This document shows positions 35,430-49,905 of a stretch of DNA of 64,000 nt, piece after piece. The stretch lies in the NCBI GenBank assembly GCA_008711295.1, contig VUYV01000074.1:4072797-4136796 (forward strand), in the 5' to 3' direction. Numbering within the stretch: the stretch's first letter is position 1; every line of letters starts with the position of its first letter. This stretch comes from Anarhynchus alexandrinus. Its lineage: Eukaryota; Chordata; Aves; Charadriiformes; Charadriidae. The notes beneath the pieces are model-generated. The model did no database searches and had not been told where the DNA came from. It saw only the letters and a list, made by a program, of their open reading frames with translations. Made by a program: the position numbers and the translations under genes.

Positions 35430-37439
35430 TTGCAAACAAAAAATAATGAAAAAATGGGAGGCAGGCAGTGAGGGGAGGAAAGTTATGGAAAATTAAGGAA
35501 ATTGTGCTTTTCACAAAAGAAAGATATTAGTGAGCCAGATCTTGGCCAGAACTGCAACATGCATGAATGTGTTTTTCTAGCTTTAGTTCGACTTATAAAT
35601 CTAATAACTAAAATAAATTATTTTCTACTTCCAGTATTGGGCATGCTGTTTTCTGCTTGCTGGAATGATCTGTATTTACTGTGAAGTGTTTTGTGCTAAG
35701 CAGTTGGCAAACAAATACCTGAAATACAAACGGGTCCCTGGGAAATGAAAAACATCCTGTAGTCTGAGATTATCAAACACTGTTTATCATGTGGACTTTC
35801 AATGCATGGGTATGCAATGTAGGGATACCTGCCACAGAAGCACCTTTGTAACATTTGCCTAATTCAATTTTTCTCAGAAAAAGCCACAGTATCCTTTGTT
35901 GCTAGAATCCCTCTGTGACTCCTGTTCTGAAAGCTTGGCATGTTGTCACCTGGGAAGAAAGTCACATAAAGTCACTGTGTTTCCTCTTCCCTCCTCAGCT
36001 CTTTTGCAGACACAGGCAAATCCTGATGTTGATGCTGTCATCTTTTTTCCATTTTCCCTGCTGTGAACTTGCAAGAGGTGAATGAGGATAGATGCCTAGA
36101 CATTTGCTATGACTTCTGTTGTTCTCAGCTCTGCAAACACTTGCATCTGGCAGCCTTAGCTGTACGGCTTAAACTCAAGGGAACTCTGGCAGAGACCGTT
36201 AGTGTCAGGCACTGTTCAGCACATCCCTTATCAAGTGGTGGAATAACAAATCTGTTGAAAAGCATACAACTACAGTCAGCAAGGTCTTTTCCTTAGGTTC
36301 TATAACAACAGAGCAAAAGCAGTTAGCATAAGTAGAAAAAGGAACAGAAATGCCCATCAGAAATGGAAAAGTCCCAAAGCAGATATTGCATAGCCATTAC
36401 TTAAAGCCTGTTGACAGGCTGTTTGGAAGAGGAGATTAGCATCACCCCTAAATACACCTAGTGCATGACAGCACCCCGCCATGCTCTGAATGCAAGAATT
36501 CCTCAGAAGCTTAAGCAAGGTAGGTGCCGCTGGAGATAGCTTTGCACCAGGGCTCAGTTCTTGGTACAGCATTCCTGTCACTGTCGCTTCTTTGCTGAAG
36601 AAATGACATTGCAAACCATCTCCTCATCAGAAGCCCCATCCCCTGCAGCACCAGTGTCATTAAGGAGATTGTAACAGTAGGATGCGACCTGGAGCCATGA
36701 GTGCCATGAGCACCCTCAACAAGCAGGAAAAGTGATAGCTATAGAGAGGAGTCCCCAGAGTCAGGAGGGAATAGAATAATTTACATCAGGAACTGGACAG
36801 CCGTAAGTCAATTCCAGTTGCCATCATTAGAGATAACCTTGATGTTAACTGTGAGACTGGATCTGTAGCAAATGACTGTACAACTAAGACCCAGTTCTCC
36901 TTATAGTTATGTGACAGTATTGATGTGTATGAGGCAGGAGTGAGAGTGCAAAGCAGGGTTCGGGAAGTCCTATTCTGGTGGTGTGACAAGTACTAGGGGA
37001 GAAAGAAACAGGCTGTGTACAGCACAGTCTGCTCAGGAGGGGTCTGTAATTGCAGTTGAAAGACCAGACTGCTCAGCTAAAAGAAGTAAACAAGGAATTG
37101 ATCAGTTATTGCTGCATTACACATGTGGTCATGGTTTCTTGCATGCAAGCTTCCAGGGTATGATCAAACTCTATTATCAATTTACAGTGTTAGTCTATGA
37201 AGCTGTAATCCAAAGTAAAGCTCTTTGCATCTCCCTAGAGCTGCAGAGTTTAGGTGGGAACAAGAGTCTGCCAGCAGGAACTCCATGCAGGATCAAAATC
37301 TTAGCTTTTTTCTGCCTTTCTTGGCTATGTGATGCATTTTCATGGGGTTACGAGGATGATCTCCTGTGATTTCATGCTGTCCTTTTTCCCAGAAACCAGA
37401 TCACTGGTCTCTGCTGTCTGTTTTTGCTTTTCTTACTCT

Positions 37440-37890
37440 AATGAGTGTGCATTATAAACAGAGGTGTACAACATAATAGAACCCCCTGGAAGTATTTGTA
37501 AATAAAAGGCTTTTAGAAACCTTTTATAGGGAAGCCCTATAGACATTAATAGATAGTGAACACTTTTCTATAGGCATTGTTTTTCCACAAGTCTATACAA
37601 TTCAATAGCGAATTATATTTCTGCTATCAAATCCCAAAGGATGATTCAGAAAACCATTAGAAAGGATCTAATTCTATGTAATTTTCTGCAGTAATTAAGA
37701 TAAAAGCTTTTCAGGGTCTCCTCTATTACAGTTCATGGGATTTTTCCACGGGAAAATAAATGATCAGTTTAAATTCTCCTTGGTTACTTAAGCAAAGTAA
37801 AGCCAGTAAATTCTGGAGGTTTATTCACATAAAATTTCCTTTCATTTCTGTCGGAAATTTACTTAATTTTGGGACACAGTGAGGGCCAAG
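37440..37890. promoter_or_regulatory. Possible conserved noncoding element in the 5' flank
   Basis: AT-rich, non-repetitive, with dense motif-like words: CATTATAAACAGA, ACATTAATAGATAG, GTAATTAAGATAAAAGC near 37692, AAATAAATGATCAG near 37756 and TTTACTTAATTTTGGGA near 37857. It includes a compact inverted repeat TATAGGG-AAG-CCCTATA at 37525-37541. Composition and texture suggest an enhancer. Alignment is required. Confidence 0.28.
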
Positions 37891-39891
37891 GTTTAGGCTC
37901 CCCATTTGTGATTTTCATAACAGGACATCAAACTCCACCTTCTGCTAGAGCCAAATAACTTCAGTGATTTTGCCGCTTCTTCCCTCTGGGCTGGCAGGGA
38001 ACGTGTGCTTTGTGGAGGCATTGCACACAGCAGCAAGTCCTGCTCCATTAACACATGGAGGCTCAGTGTTGTGGTGAACTCAGAGCTCTGAGGACCATTT
38101 CATGTCTGGAGAGCTGCAGAGTGCTAATTGAAACGCTGCTAGTGTTTTTCCCATCATGTGTTTGGAAAGCCATCTGAGGAGCAACTCAGCTCTGTGCCTA
38201 CCTATATCTTGTCCAGGAAGCAGAAATGATGTTTCTAGAATGTTGTGCTGAACTCCTGTGAAACCCAAATTTTTCTTTGCCCCTTGTCTGCACATTTGCT
38301 GCCTCAGGAGACACACTAATGACCTCTACAGGGAACTCGCTGCAGAGCCTTGGGAAGAGGTCACACATATGAGAGTAGAACAGGTCGTAAAAGCCATGGT
38401 GACATATCAAAGATCTTAAAGGCAAAAATCACTCCTGGGCCATGCTTTGTTGGAGCTCCCCTTGTGAGGCTGTGACCTATACTTTGGACTACATAAAGCT
38501 GAGGATCAGGCCTCTGTGAAATCCTGACCTTGCTTACAACAATAAGAGCTTTTTCATTTACTTCCCTGGGATCCCGGTATGAGAGATTTGTCCATAGCCC
38601 TATCATAAGCCCACTCCAGGTAGTACCCTCTCTGCCCATCCTAAAAGTTTTTCCTCCAGCCTCCTCCATTCCACCCTTCTGCTCCACCACTCTTTGAGGC
38701 TGACAGGGAACTGCCCACAGTAAAATGACAACAGTAATAGCCTCTTCTGTGTGGCATTTCTTATTCCCAGATCTCTTCATAACCAAGTGGTTCACTGGCC
38801 TTTTACATGCAGCTTATAGTTAGCTCTTCCTCAGAGAAGCCAGAGCCAAAGCTGCGTACAGAATACACCACTTTGGATTTAGTGGTCTTCATTGGTTCTT
38901 GTATTTGTATCTTTCCTTATCTCATTATCTGCCTCCCAGACACAGTGTGAAAGGAAGCTTGTCCTGTTTCCAGGAGCTATAGATGGCAGACCCCAGCTGA
39001 TGGTACAAGAAGGTCATCAGGGGCCAGGAGGGCTGTAGAAGCCTGCAGAAAATGGCTTATCAAAGATGTTCATCATCTCTGTTTCCCAGGGGGCTTTCAA
39101 AGGTGTTGGATACACTCATCAGTAACAAGTCTTCCTGCTGAAATTATTGCATCAATTAGCCACATGAAAAACATCTTCCTGTTCTCTGCACTTCAAACAG
39201 ATCCTTCCTCTCAGTGCGTGGTGCCCTCTTCATCTTTATTCCAGAGTGATTTATTTAATCTGGTGACGCATTGCAAAATTTCCTGGCCTAGCATTGATAC
39301 CAATGACCTATTTTGCCTCCATGTACCAAAGTGTGACTTTGATTACATCACTGTCCCAGCCACTCTAAATCCCAGCCACTTAGCAGCAAACTTTAAGTAG
39401 GTCACAATGAGTTCAGAAACAAATGGCTTACAAAGTTAAATCTTCAACATGTCAATGGCAGTACTGTACAAGCAAGTAAACTGTAAATCCTCACAGCACC
39501 ACTACAGAATGTCATTGTAATACTCCAGGGACCAAAGAAGAACAGAGCACTCTCTGAATTAGCTGTTTCTGCTTTTGTTAATTTTAATGGCTTTTGCTTG
39601 ATGCTTTATGAAATTACTATAGTTCATGAATGGTGCTCCTTCTTCATGTGACATTGGGAGGGTGGGAGAAAGGACATGACTCAAGGATTTTTCATTTTAC
39701 ACCAGACTAAATGGTTCCATGACCTTAGGCAAACCACCACCCTGTGTGTCCCTGTTTCCCTGCTTGCTAGGCAGAAACATTGTTTGCTATGCAGGTGAGT
39801 TGAGTGCTGCTGACCCTAATTCATAATGCCCATTAACAGTTTGCCTACCTTTCAGCTCTTGTGGCAGTCCTTTGGGGAACCTTGCCATGGC

Positions 39892-39978
39892 TGTTGACCA
39901 CAGCGGACTTTATGGTGCTCTGATCCCCCCTCCTAAACTGGAGGATTCAGAGCATCAGAAAGTCCACTGTGGCCAACA
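39892..39978. repeat. 87-nt long-stem hairpin (inverted repeat)
   Basis: The 5' arm 39892-39929 (TGTTGACCACAGCGGACTTT...) pairs with the 3' arm 39940-39978 (...AAAGTCCACTGTGGCCAACA) with about four mismatches, one wobble pair and one bulge, leaving a 6-10 nt loop near 39930-39939. Size and geometry fit a microRNA precursor on either strand, a short MITE, or an inverted duplication from template switching. I do not recognise either arm as a known mature microRNA. Confidence 0.75.
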
Positions 39979-42900
39979 ACCACCACTAGTAATTTCTTCT
40001 CTACGTTAATTTTAATTAGGAATTTGCACATGCCTACAAAGTCCTCATTTCACAATGGATAATTTTCCATGTTCAGAGTGACAGAAGTCAGACTGCACTA
40101 GTCCATTTTTTCCAGAGTTTCCAGGGGGCTTGTTTTAGCTAGCTGTACAAATATCCATTTAGCTGTAGCCAAACCATCATAAATCATTCCCTGCTAGTTT
40201 TATGGACAGGTATTTTGTTCCTATGTGACAGTGAGTCCCTACATGTTCAAAAGCCTTCTGCCCAAAGGTGATGTTTTCCTTAGTGCACAGTGTAAGCATA
40301 CAAGAGCTCCTGCAGTACTTTTTGGAGAGATTTTTGCTGCACACAAGTCTTTCAGCAGACCATTTACATGAATGAATTTCACCCACAAAAAAAAGTAGTT
40401 TCAAGATTTTGAGCTGAAAAGCACCATGTAAGTGCCTAGGGTTATTTTCAATTAACAATATCTAATTCTAAGCACACCATGAATCACATTTTTCTTCTCT
40501 CTTTAGAGCCAACATATTAATCCTTTGAAACAAAAATGGCTGCATTTTAATGAGAGTTTAAAAGGGTGAAAGTTCTGCTCTAGTACACTGAGCATAATAG
40601 ATTATTTTTGTGATGTATATCTTCCATCCACTCACTTTAATTTTCAGAATAATATCTGGAGAGCAGCCTGTTTTATCTCTGGTCCCTCCTCATTCACTCC
40701 ACTTAGTTTTCAGTGTGTGTATCACAGTTAATTTGGAGTTGATATTTGTTATTCCTTATGGGTCATATGTTACAATAACACCAAAAAGATTACAGTGTTG
40801 TCCTCTCCAGGTTGGCTTGCACAACATATCTCAGAGAGGTATTTGCTTTAATTGCATTTTTCCACATTATTTCCTGGCACTAGAACATTAGGAATCCCTT
40901 GTTGGATGAAGTCCTCAGCAGACGACATAGGGCATTAGCACAGTAAAGCCTTCCACTGCCTGGCGCAGACCCTGTGCAGATCTGGAGAGGGTTGGCCCAT
41001 GTCTGTTCTCCTTCAGTGGCAGCTCAAGTCATATGATGTGGTTTGGAGGGGAAGGGATAACCTTGTCCACCAGTGAAACACAGTAAGGCAGCAGGCCATG
41101 CTAGCAGTAAGGGTAGGAGACAAGCTGCAAACAAAGGAGGAAATTTCCTACCCTGTTCATGCAAGACACCAAGCCTGCTACCTTGTCCATGTGCCTTGCC
41201 TGCATAAGGTTGTACACACCTCCTCTCTAGTGTGATTTGGCCCTCTCATAGCCTGGTTCTCTGTTGCTTTAGCTGGTATGCAGGTCAGGAGTGTGGGGAA
41301 GAAGGGAGGTGCCTAACAATACTTCTGTGTTCCCTTTTTCCCCATTGTGCTCTGCTCTAGAGCTGAGAAGCCCAGGTAGGTGTTTATGTTGCAGATGGGG
41401 AGGGGCAGAGGTGCCTATGGAGGAGGCATTTCCAAAGACTTATTTTGGCATACATGGTCAGAGTAGGAGAAAGCCACGAGAAACAGGTCCACTGTGCTGT
41501 TTGTGTCCTGCACACAGACTAGATGACAGAAAATAAATGTGAATAAATGGATACAGAACATCATAAAACTCTCTGGTACAGGAGAACGCACACTGGAGGC
41601 TGGGAGCTGTTGCCTGAGAAATAGCAAATAATTTAATCTGTCAGACATAGCTGCTAGCTCCTAAAGATGTAGCTAAGTGCCAAGATTTCAATCCCGATCC
41701 AGGTCAGCATCCCAGCCCACTCACCAACCTGAATTTCATAAATTTTGGGACCCATGGGACCTTCCTACAGTATTCATTGTTTCACTATGTGTAGCTTAGA
41801 GGAAATCCAAAGTGGGACAGGAGTCCTGAAAGTGCGTCAGCAGTAACTACAGAGCAATGGCTAGCTGATATATTCCAGAGCTGAGAAACTGCCTCCTTTC
41901 ACCTGAGAAAATGATGAGGAAAGATGTTTCACAGGACTGCTTCTTAATCTATTTGCCAAGGAGAAATGCTACTGCTTACAAAGGACCTTGCAAGGTCCCC
42001 ATGTTTTCATCCTGGCCCGCTTGTGACTAAAACAATAGTATGCATGCATGTTTGATTAAACATGATAGGCTTGCTTGCTTATCTCCATTATGAAACTAGA
42101 TGTGCACAATGGCATGTCCTAAATCTGGGCATTACATTGTGTGACCAGATGCCACCACCTGTTGCCTCCTTCCACCCCGTACTTTTCAAATGATTGTACC
42201 CTGAAACAAGGGCATGGTAGGGAAACTGTCTCAGACTTAGAACTGTCTTTGTCATACTGCAGAGATGCTTTTATATAGCTATAACAAAAGCTCTGCTAAA
42301 ACATCAGCTTCAACATCAGGAAATCCACTGCAACAGGTTTAGATACCTCAGCAACTTATCTGTAAATTGTACTGTGTTTTTATGGGTTGTATTAGATTAA
42401 CATATGGCAGCTAGACCCTATGTATGCAGGAAATAAAAGGAGTTCCTCATCCACAGAGCTCTGAACTGAAGTAGGTGCAGCAAGTGGATGAAACTAGACA
42501 GTGGCTGTGAGCCCAGTGTGATAGCAATTCAGTGCAGATGTTTGTGTTTTCCACTGATGTACAGATAGCTACAATCTGACTTCAAACAGCATCTTGAGCT
42601 GGGCAAAACTGGTTTCTTCATTTTGTGGGAAAAGGGAAATTTGAAGAAGCCTGTATAAAGTTACTCCAAGGTTTGAAGAAAGAGCCTGCCTTTCTGCTGA
42701 AAATCAAACTGAATGAACCAGCCATCTCTCGAGTTCCTTTGATTACACTAATCAGGGCATGTAAACAACATGATGCTAGAGGAGAAGAAATGAAGACTTT
42801 AAGAACACAGAAGAAAGACTCTAGCAGCTGCTCATGGAAGAGTAAAACAGAGACACAGGAACGGTTTGCAAAATGTTATGGATAAAATTGCAATAAATCA

Positions 42901-45900
42901 TGCCTTCAGCCAGGCCAGCCCAGGTATATTGTAAGCAAAAGTTATTGAGTCATTGACACCCACGACATTGTGTGTAACAGGCAAGCAGAGCTGGGTGGAT
43001 CCATAATGCAGAGGTGTTACGGAGATGGATAGATGGATGGCTGACCAACATTTTGGCTGTAATACACAGTGGCTGGTGACTATGGTACTGTCTGATCTGT
43101 GTGTCCCTATGTGTCTATGCTCTCCGCAGGTAATTTAGCTCCTGGCTCCTTGAGCTGTCCTGTTCTTCCTTTCTCAGTTCTGCTCAGTTATCATTAATGG
43201 ACTGTGACTTTTTAGTTTGCTTTGTTTTAAGTATATTTACTCAATTTCCAGCAGGAAAGCTGTAATAGAAACTATGCCTCGCAGCATGTTAGGCAGTTGA
43301 CACTGGTGACTGTGTATTAAAGCCAAAAGGTTGGTCAGCCAGTCAGTTGTCTGTCCAGCACTAGCACGATTTACTGTAAAATTTGGGTAGCTGTCACCAG
43401 TTGTCCCCATATAGCCCCCTACAATGAAGATGTCAGAGGTAAGTTAAATCTCATTTTCTTGCTGGCAGGTTTCTTCAATTACATCAGCTTGCCTTTTCTA
43501 ACCAGCCTACATTGTATTGGGGCATTCCACTGCAGTGTGGCTTCCTCAAGCAGATCTATGCGAGTCTGCCAGAGTAAAGGAGTTTCAAAGTTGTTTAGCT
43601 GTCTACTTGAGGGTCCCCCATCCCAGAAGGGAACATAGTCAGCAACTATGCACTCTCCAGTGAAAACAGAGGGTGAAAAGACGCCTCCAAAATTAAAATA
43701 AATTTTATGTGTGCAAATCCTCACAGATGCAAGAATTTGTATCTTCTCAGTTACCAAAATTAAGGATGGGTTGGAAACATAGCTATAATGATGAGGCAGA
43801 CAACACAAACACCTGCCAACTTTATTCATACCTGGGACCCATCAGATGTTCTGTAGTTATATGTGAGGTAAGAGCATGAGGTAAGTGGACACATCTTCTG
43901 TCAATAGTCTGCTGAAATTTTTAGTCCACTTTGGATTATAGATGAATTTGCAGTCTCTTGCATTACAAGCAATGCTATAAAATCACATCCTTTCTTCCAT
44001 TAGATCTGCAGATGTGCACAGTCCTCTCCTGGACTGATTCATGGCAGCGTCTCCCTGCTTCTCTGCTGGGTCAGGCCCTCCTGCAATTTCCTTTCTCTGC
44101 CACATCCACTTACCCTGGCTACAATCACTACAGAACGGACTGATGTCACTTGTGTCCAAATCAACTGAGGACAGGAGAGAAGCAGTAGACAGGAACGGAC
44201 AATGCTACCAGTGTTAGTACACTTATTTGTAATGATGGCTGGATTCTCATGGCTCATTTAGACAGAAGCAAATGAAAATTAATTTACTAATGGCAATTAA
44301 CCCTATAGGCATAACAGAGAGCTTGCAAGACCTCATCCTGTTATCACTCTGAGAGATTTCAGATGCAATTTTCACTGAGTTCAAAAGAATTTCTCCGGAT
44401 TTAGCAAGAAAGATCAGTCCTTGCTTTCAACATGCTGTTTAAAATGTACATGAGAATTCTCCTCTCCATTGTGGCAGAACAAAAGTTATTCTCACAGCTC
44501 TAGCTGGAGAGGCTTTGGAACAAAATGCATGTCAGTGTGTTACCTCAACTGACTGATTTCTCTGCTGCACAGAGGAGCAAACCAGGAGTCATCAACTTCA
44601 GCTCATCACAGGAACCAGAGCATCTGTCCCCTTGCGCTCTGTGCTCTGCATGACATGAAAGACAAAGCAAGTAGATCACTGCTTGTGTAGCAGAGCAGCT
44701 AAGTGTAGCACTGAAACAGGGTCTTGCAACACCCCTGGCCTGGCCTGACCTGACTGGTCCCTGTTGACCCAGATTTGCCCCTCTGCCAATTCAGGTAATG
44801 AGCATCAGCTCAGTGCTCTTATTCTCTCCTAACCAGCATCTCCCCTAAGAGCAGAGGTGCCTGGCTCTTAATAAGTGGGTAGGAGGTTTTATTACTTTAA
44901 TGATGTGAAAGAGAAACTGGAAGGAAGACAAGCCTTCAGAGCATCACTTCCAGACAGTGTTTCAGCAAATCAGCCATACTGGTTCCCACACTCAACCCAG
45001 TACTACTGCTGGTTCTCATTCACTTGCTGCAATGAACTCCCTTGATTGTACAAGGGTCTGAGACTTTGCTTAGTGGGCCAGCAGTGAATACACAACTTCA
45101 TTCTTTAGCCACTTTTTTCTTCATAAAACCAGATCAGTTCCCTATTCTGGTTCTTAGCATGGGCCTAGGAAACTGTTGCACTGACAAAACAAAGTGGGTA
45201 GGTAGAGTGAGATGTAGAGCACAAGAATTCCCTAAATCGTTGCCTTTGCCCCATCTTCAGAGCATGAAACCCTGCCCCATACTGAGATCTCAATGGATGT
45301 AGTTCACCTGTAGACAGAAGCCTAGCACAAGAGCAACATGCAGTTTTAAAAGTCTGATGCTAGCACACAAGAGCTGGTTATGATTTCAAACCCTACTGTA
45401 CAAAAAAAAGGAGGATCTCTGCCTCAGAGAGCTCTCACACAAGCATAAGTCTGTGAAGAAACACAGAAACAAAGCAACATTGGCAAGCATGACAGATGGA
45501 GAGTCCTGCACCCACATTCACCCAGCATCACATTCCTGTTGGTGTTGCAGGAAAGGAGACTTTCAAAGAAGCGAAAATCACAAGTTTATTTTATTTTTTT
45601 CCCTTCATGTGGAAGGCCTGTCGAAATCTCAGATTTGCATCATCTGTCACAGGCTGATTGGCATGGTTTTAGTGGACCCTTCAACCTGTCTAAACCTTTC
45701 ATTTTGGGACTCAGGGCATCAGGGACATGGTAGGCATTGTTCTGCAGTCTCACCGTATTTGAGTCTGATTACCCTTGACCAAGCTGGATAACTCTGCAGA
45801 CAGTTTTCTAATCTCTTCTCAAAGCCAAATACTGAAAGCTACAGAAACAGAGCCAGGCTCTGGCCACAGCCAAATGTGTGAAAACACACACGTACACACA

Positions 45901-48900
45901 GAGTGAAAGACCTAGGAAGTTTTCCAGAGTCTCAAAAAGCTGATATTTGCCTTGCCATATTTCTAACTGTTATGAAATGCTTCACTTTTATTGTAGAACA
46001 GAAGTAAGTGTTGGGATTATGGGCACTAATGATGTATTTATTCACAGGTCTATCAACCATAAATAAAATATAACCTTTCCTTGTACTACAGACAACAAAC
46101 TTCATAGCAAAATTCTGTTCCTGCTGCAAACAAATTCAGCCCAAGGGTTTCCTGCTCCAAACAAAATGTGTATTTTGCCATCTTGGAGACATGGCTGCAG
46201 TGTCACTAATGTCAGTCAGCTAAAGCTCTCAGAAGTCTCTGGCACTTCAGCCAGATGCTGAAAGGAGGGTTTAGAAGACTAACTTTAAACAGAGACACTT
46301 GGAAAGCTTGTCTAGTAAAATTAAACCACATGTTATTTAGGAAGAGCCACCAGTATGCTTTGGAGTTCATCTAACGCCCACTGGAAACCTCAAGGTAAAT
46401 CCATTCATTGACTTTACTCTGCCATGGATGGGTTCTCACAAGGCAGAACCCAGGATGAAGTAACAGAGTGTTGTTATGATTGAGAGAGCGTAATAGAAGG
46501 GGATACATGGGGCTCGTGGCAAAGGACTGCAGGAAGGATGTAGATGAGACTGGAGTTGCTTGGAGATGAAAATTGGGCTCTAACCAATAGCCTTGAGCAA
46601 TGTAACAGCCACTTCCTATGGCCTCATGGCCAACCAGTTTCACAGGACTCTTCCCCTGCTCTGGGTCTTTGCCCTTGTTCTGGTAATGATGTAGTGTATG
46701 ACCTCAAGGACCACCAGTGGGTGAGATTTTGAAAGCCAGTCTGCAAGACGGTAAGTTGCAGAGTGAAAGTGGAAAAGTTATTCTTGATTCACTCCAGGTG
46801 GAAGTGCTGGTAACCCAAAAGCAGAGTGTCTCCCTCTGGGCAACTCTGAACCATTTTATGAAGCCAAATCAAAGGAAGTTCATACGTGGATATCTAATTA
46901 AATCACCTGAATTTCAAGAGATGCTGCTCCCATGAACAGCCAAAGATTAATTGCTTTAGGAAGGTAAATGTCAGTACATCTTGGGTGAGCAGAAATGCCT
47001 AGGCTCAGAGACAGGCTACGGTGAAGTGTGAATTCAGCGCAGAAGCATCGATATTTCAGTCCCTCAACCATCAAGAAGGCTCCTGCTTCTCTTTCCAACT
47101 GATTAGGCAATGAGGTGAAATACTGGGCTCAAGCGTAGCTGTTATTCACAGCTATATCTTGTGTATCTTTGCATTCAGAAGCAATTTTATTCATCTGTCC
47201 AGAGAAGCAGTCCCAATAAATTTTAAAGCTGTATGGGAGGATGCAGCCATGAAGCACACAGCAACAAGACCCCCAGCGCAGCAGCCTGGGTGCTGGCCTA
47301 AGAAGATGGCAAATGGGGAGTTGAGTACTGGGGACTGGCTGGACAGGAGCCCCACTTTGTTCCCTGCACCAGGACCCATATCAATCATGCTGCAACACTG
47401 GCTGTAGGGATTTCATTTGAGGAATTTCCCCCAAAAGTCTGACCTAATGAGACATAGCAATGTCTGCATGCTGCTTCTTTGGCTGCCTCATCATTAGAGG
47501 CACTCATTTCCCAGATGGGCATGTGATTTCCCATTTCTCTGGGTTAGAAAAACAATGTAATTACACACTGAATTCAAACCTGCTCTGTTTTAGGGAGATG
47601 CAGTGTCTGATACGCATAATTTATAAATGGATATCACATTGCCATCGCATAGGCCACACTATCAATTTCTCCTCTGTATGAATTTTTTCTTCAGCATTTC
47701 AAGAGTCACTTCCATTTTTTTTATGCACTTAAAGCCCAGAATGAATCAGTGTGAGAGTGAACTTTGCAAAAAAAGGTATCCTCAGTAGAAATGAAGAGAT
47801 AAGTGATCATCTACCTTACTAACTTCTACCCAAGGAGACAGACTGGTTGCATTGGTGACCACAGGAACATAACTGTAATCTGTCAAGAGAGTTTCGCTTT
47901 CATGCAGGTATTTTTTTCATTTAATTTTCATCTTCTTTTCACTTTTTCATTTACTCACCTTGTACTTGACTGTGATTTTGCGCAGTGGATATCTCATATT
48001 TAAAACATAAATCCATGATTTTACTATAAAACCATGCAGAACTCTCTTCAGCTCACACATTAAAATTTCACAGATGGTAAATTCAAGCACTAGACTCATG
48101 CAGACCTGAGCTATAAAGAAACTCTCTGGATTGGAAAGGCCCTGATTTTCACAGACACTTTACTCAGAAAGGCTTTGGGCTTAAAATGCCCGTAGTTGAG
48201 AAATGGAAATTAGGTTGTAAGTTGCTGGTTGGAAAAATGCCAGGTCTGTTCTGCTTTGCTTCCATTTTGCTGCGCTGGAGGATCATTGACCCAGGGTGGC
48301 CATGAATTTGGATCAAGAGCTCACTTCAGCACTATACTGTGGCCTGCTGCTCATGTGAAAGGGTACTGTGTTTTAGTAGTAAGTCCAAACTTATGGCAAA
48401 GGTTGAACAGTGCCCCCTTTTTGAGGACCAGGACTCATTCAAGATAGCAGGGTGAGCTCCACGACTTGCACTCCTCTCTCCAAATTCTGCTTACATCCCA
48501 GCCAAGCTCCTTTCCTTCCCTACTCCCTCAGGGCAGCCTTCAGCACTACTCCTACCTCCAGAAAGCAGAGTACGTCCTCTTCCCGTCAGCACCTCACACT
48601 CCTGCCCCATATGCATGTGCCTGATTGCCTCCTTCATTAAGAAACAGTGAAAGCCTCCTCCTTGTGCCCTAGAAACAGTGAGTCTCTGCTGGCCTTACAG
48701 GCTGCCATGATATTGAGTACCATCAGCCCTGCTGGCTCTGTGGGTAACAGAGCTCTGCTGACATGCCCTAAGGCCTTTCCTGCTGTCCCCTCTATACTAA
48801 TATGATATCTGGACTCCTCTAGCTCTAAGTGGATCATTTTGTCTCTTATTTGTCTCATTTCACAGGACCCTGGAGGTCTGCTCACATTTATTTTAGGCTC

Positions 48901-49314
48901 TGGTGGAGCCAATTTCCCTGTTTCAGTTTGATTTACCTTCATTTCCAGACAATTATGTTTCCCCTTCTTAGGGAGGCCAGTTCTTGGATTAAATAAAAGC
49001 AACTTGTTCTTACTGGTATTATTTTCGTTATTAGAATTTTGCTCCTCATTCACTGGGATGCTGGATAGCCTGCTTCCATCAGGAAACTGACAACCGACTG
49101 AAAGGGTACCCTAACTATGCAGATATACATGCTATGAGGACTGCTCCCCTGCGGTCTGGATTGCAGGGTCCTACAGAGCTTGAGCTGGAGGATGGATTTC
49201 AAGCACCAGCAAAGCCAACAGTTCTGCCTTCAAGCAGGGAGCAGACAGTGTGGCCAAGGGATGTTTAGTCTGGCACACAAGGAGAGCCTGGAAAGCCACT
49301 GAAGGTAGTTGCCT

Positions 49315-49355
49315 TGGAAGTGCAGCGTGGTCCCCCTGGAAGTGCAGGGTGGTCC
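49315..49355. repeat. 22-bp tandem duplication
   Basis: TGGAAGTGCAGCGTGGTCC at 49315 is repeated as TGGAAGTGCAGGGTGGTCC at 49337, one mismatch, period 22. Confidence 0.7.
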
Positions 49356-49829
49356 TGAGACACAATCCACACAGAGTACAATTTGAGGCATCCTGTGTGA
49401 AAAAAACCCTCCCTGCCTCCTGCCTAATCTGGTTCCTTTGACAACCCAACATAGCAACTAATTTAGTGAATTTCCAGACCGCTCCCATTGCTCCACAGAA
49501 ACCATAGGGTTTCTCATTTGAAGAGCTCAGCTTCTAGCCCTTTGTCCTTAAGGCCTGTCATTCCCCACATGGCACTGGAAGTGCTTTGCTGCTGGCAGCA
49601 ATTGGGTAGTGGGAACTGCATACCGCTGAAAAACTTTGGAGAAGCGTATGTGCTTGTGAGGGTGGAACTGCCTAGGGGCAGGCAGTCAGCACTGACCAGC
49701 ACAATCTTCTCTCGCTGCCCTCCATGCGTGGCCTGAGCGCTTTGGACAGAAATTCACTGGATGTGGGTGCAAGGAATGGTAGATCAAGTGGGAGACCCAA
49801 ACATGCTCCTAGGGCTGCTATGGAGCTAT

Positions 49830-49905
49830 TGAAGGGTGCATCTTCAATTCTTACTGCATTTGCACTGAAGTCAATGCAACTTGGATGGATACAGACATTC
49901 ACGCT
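49830..49905. mobile_element. Fragment with the 'TGAAGTCAATG' signature of old sauropsid repeats
   Basis: TTGCACTGAAGTCAATGCAACTTGG contains the TGAAGTCAATG word that recurs in ancient repeats of turtles, crocodiles and birds. The match is short. Confidence 0.25.

Noticed and set aside
48637..49053. 138-codon minus-strand frame with a hydrophilic, protein-like N-terminus
   Set aside because: It begins at GTG, not ATG (first ATG at 48942, leaving about 101 codons), has no recognised domain, and no promoter or splice context. Possibly chance; kept only as a note.
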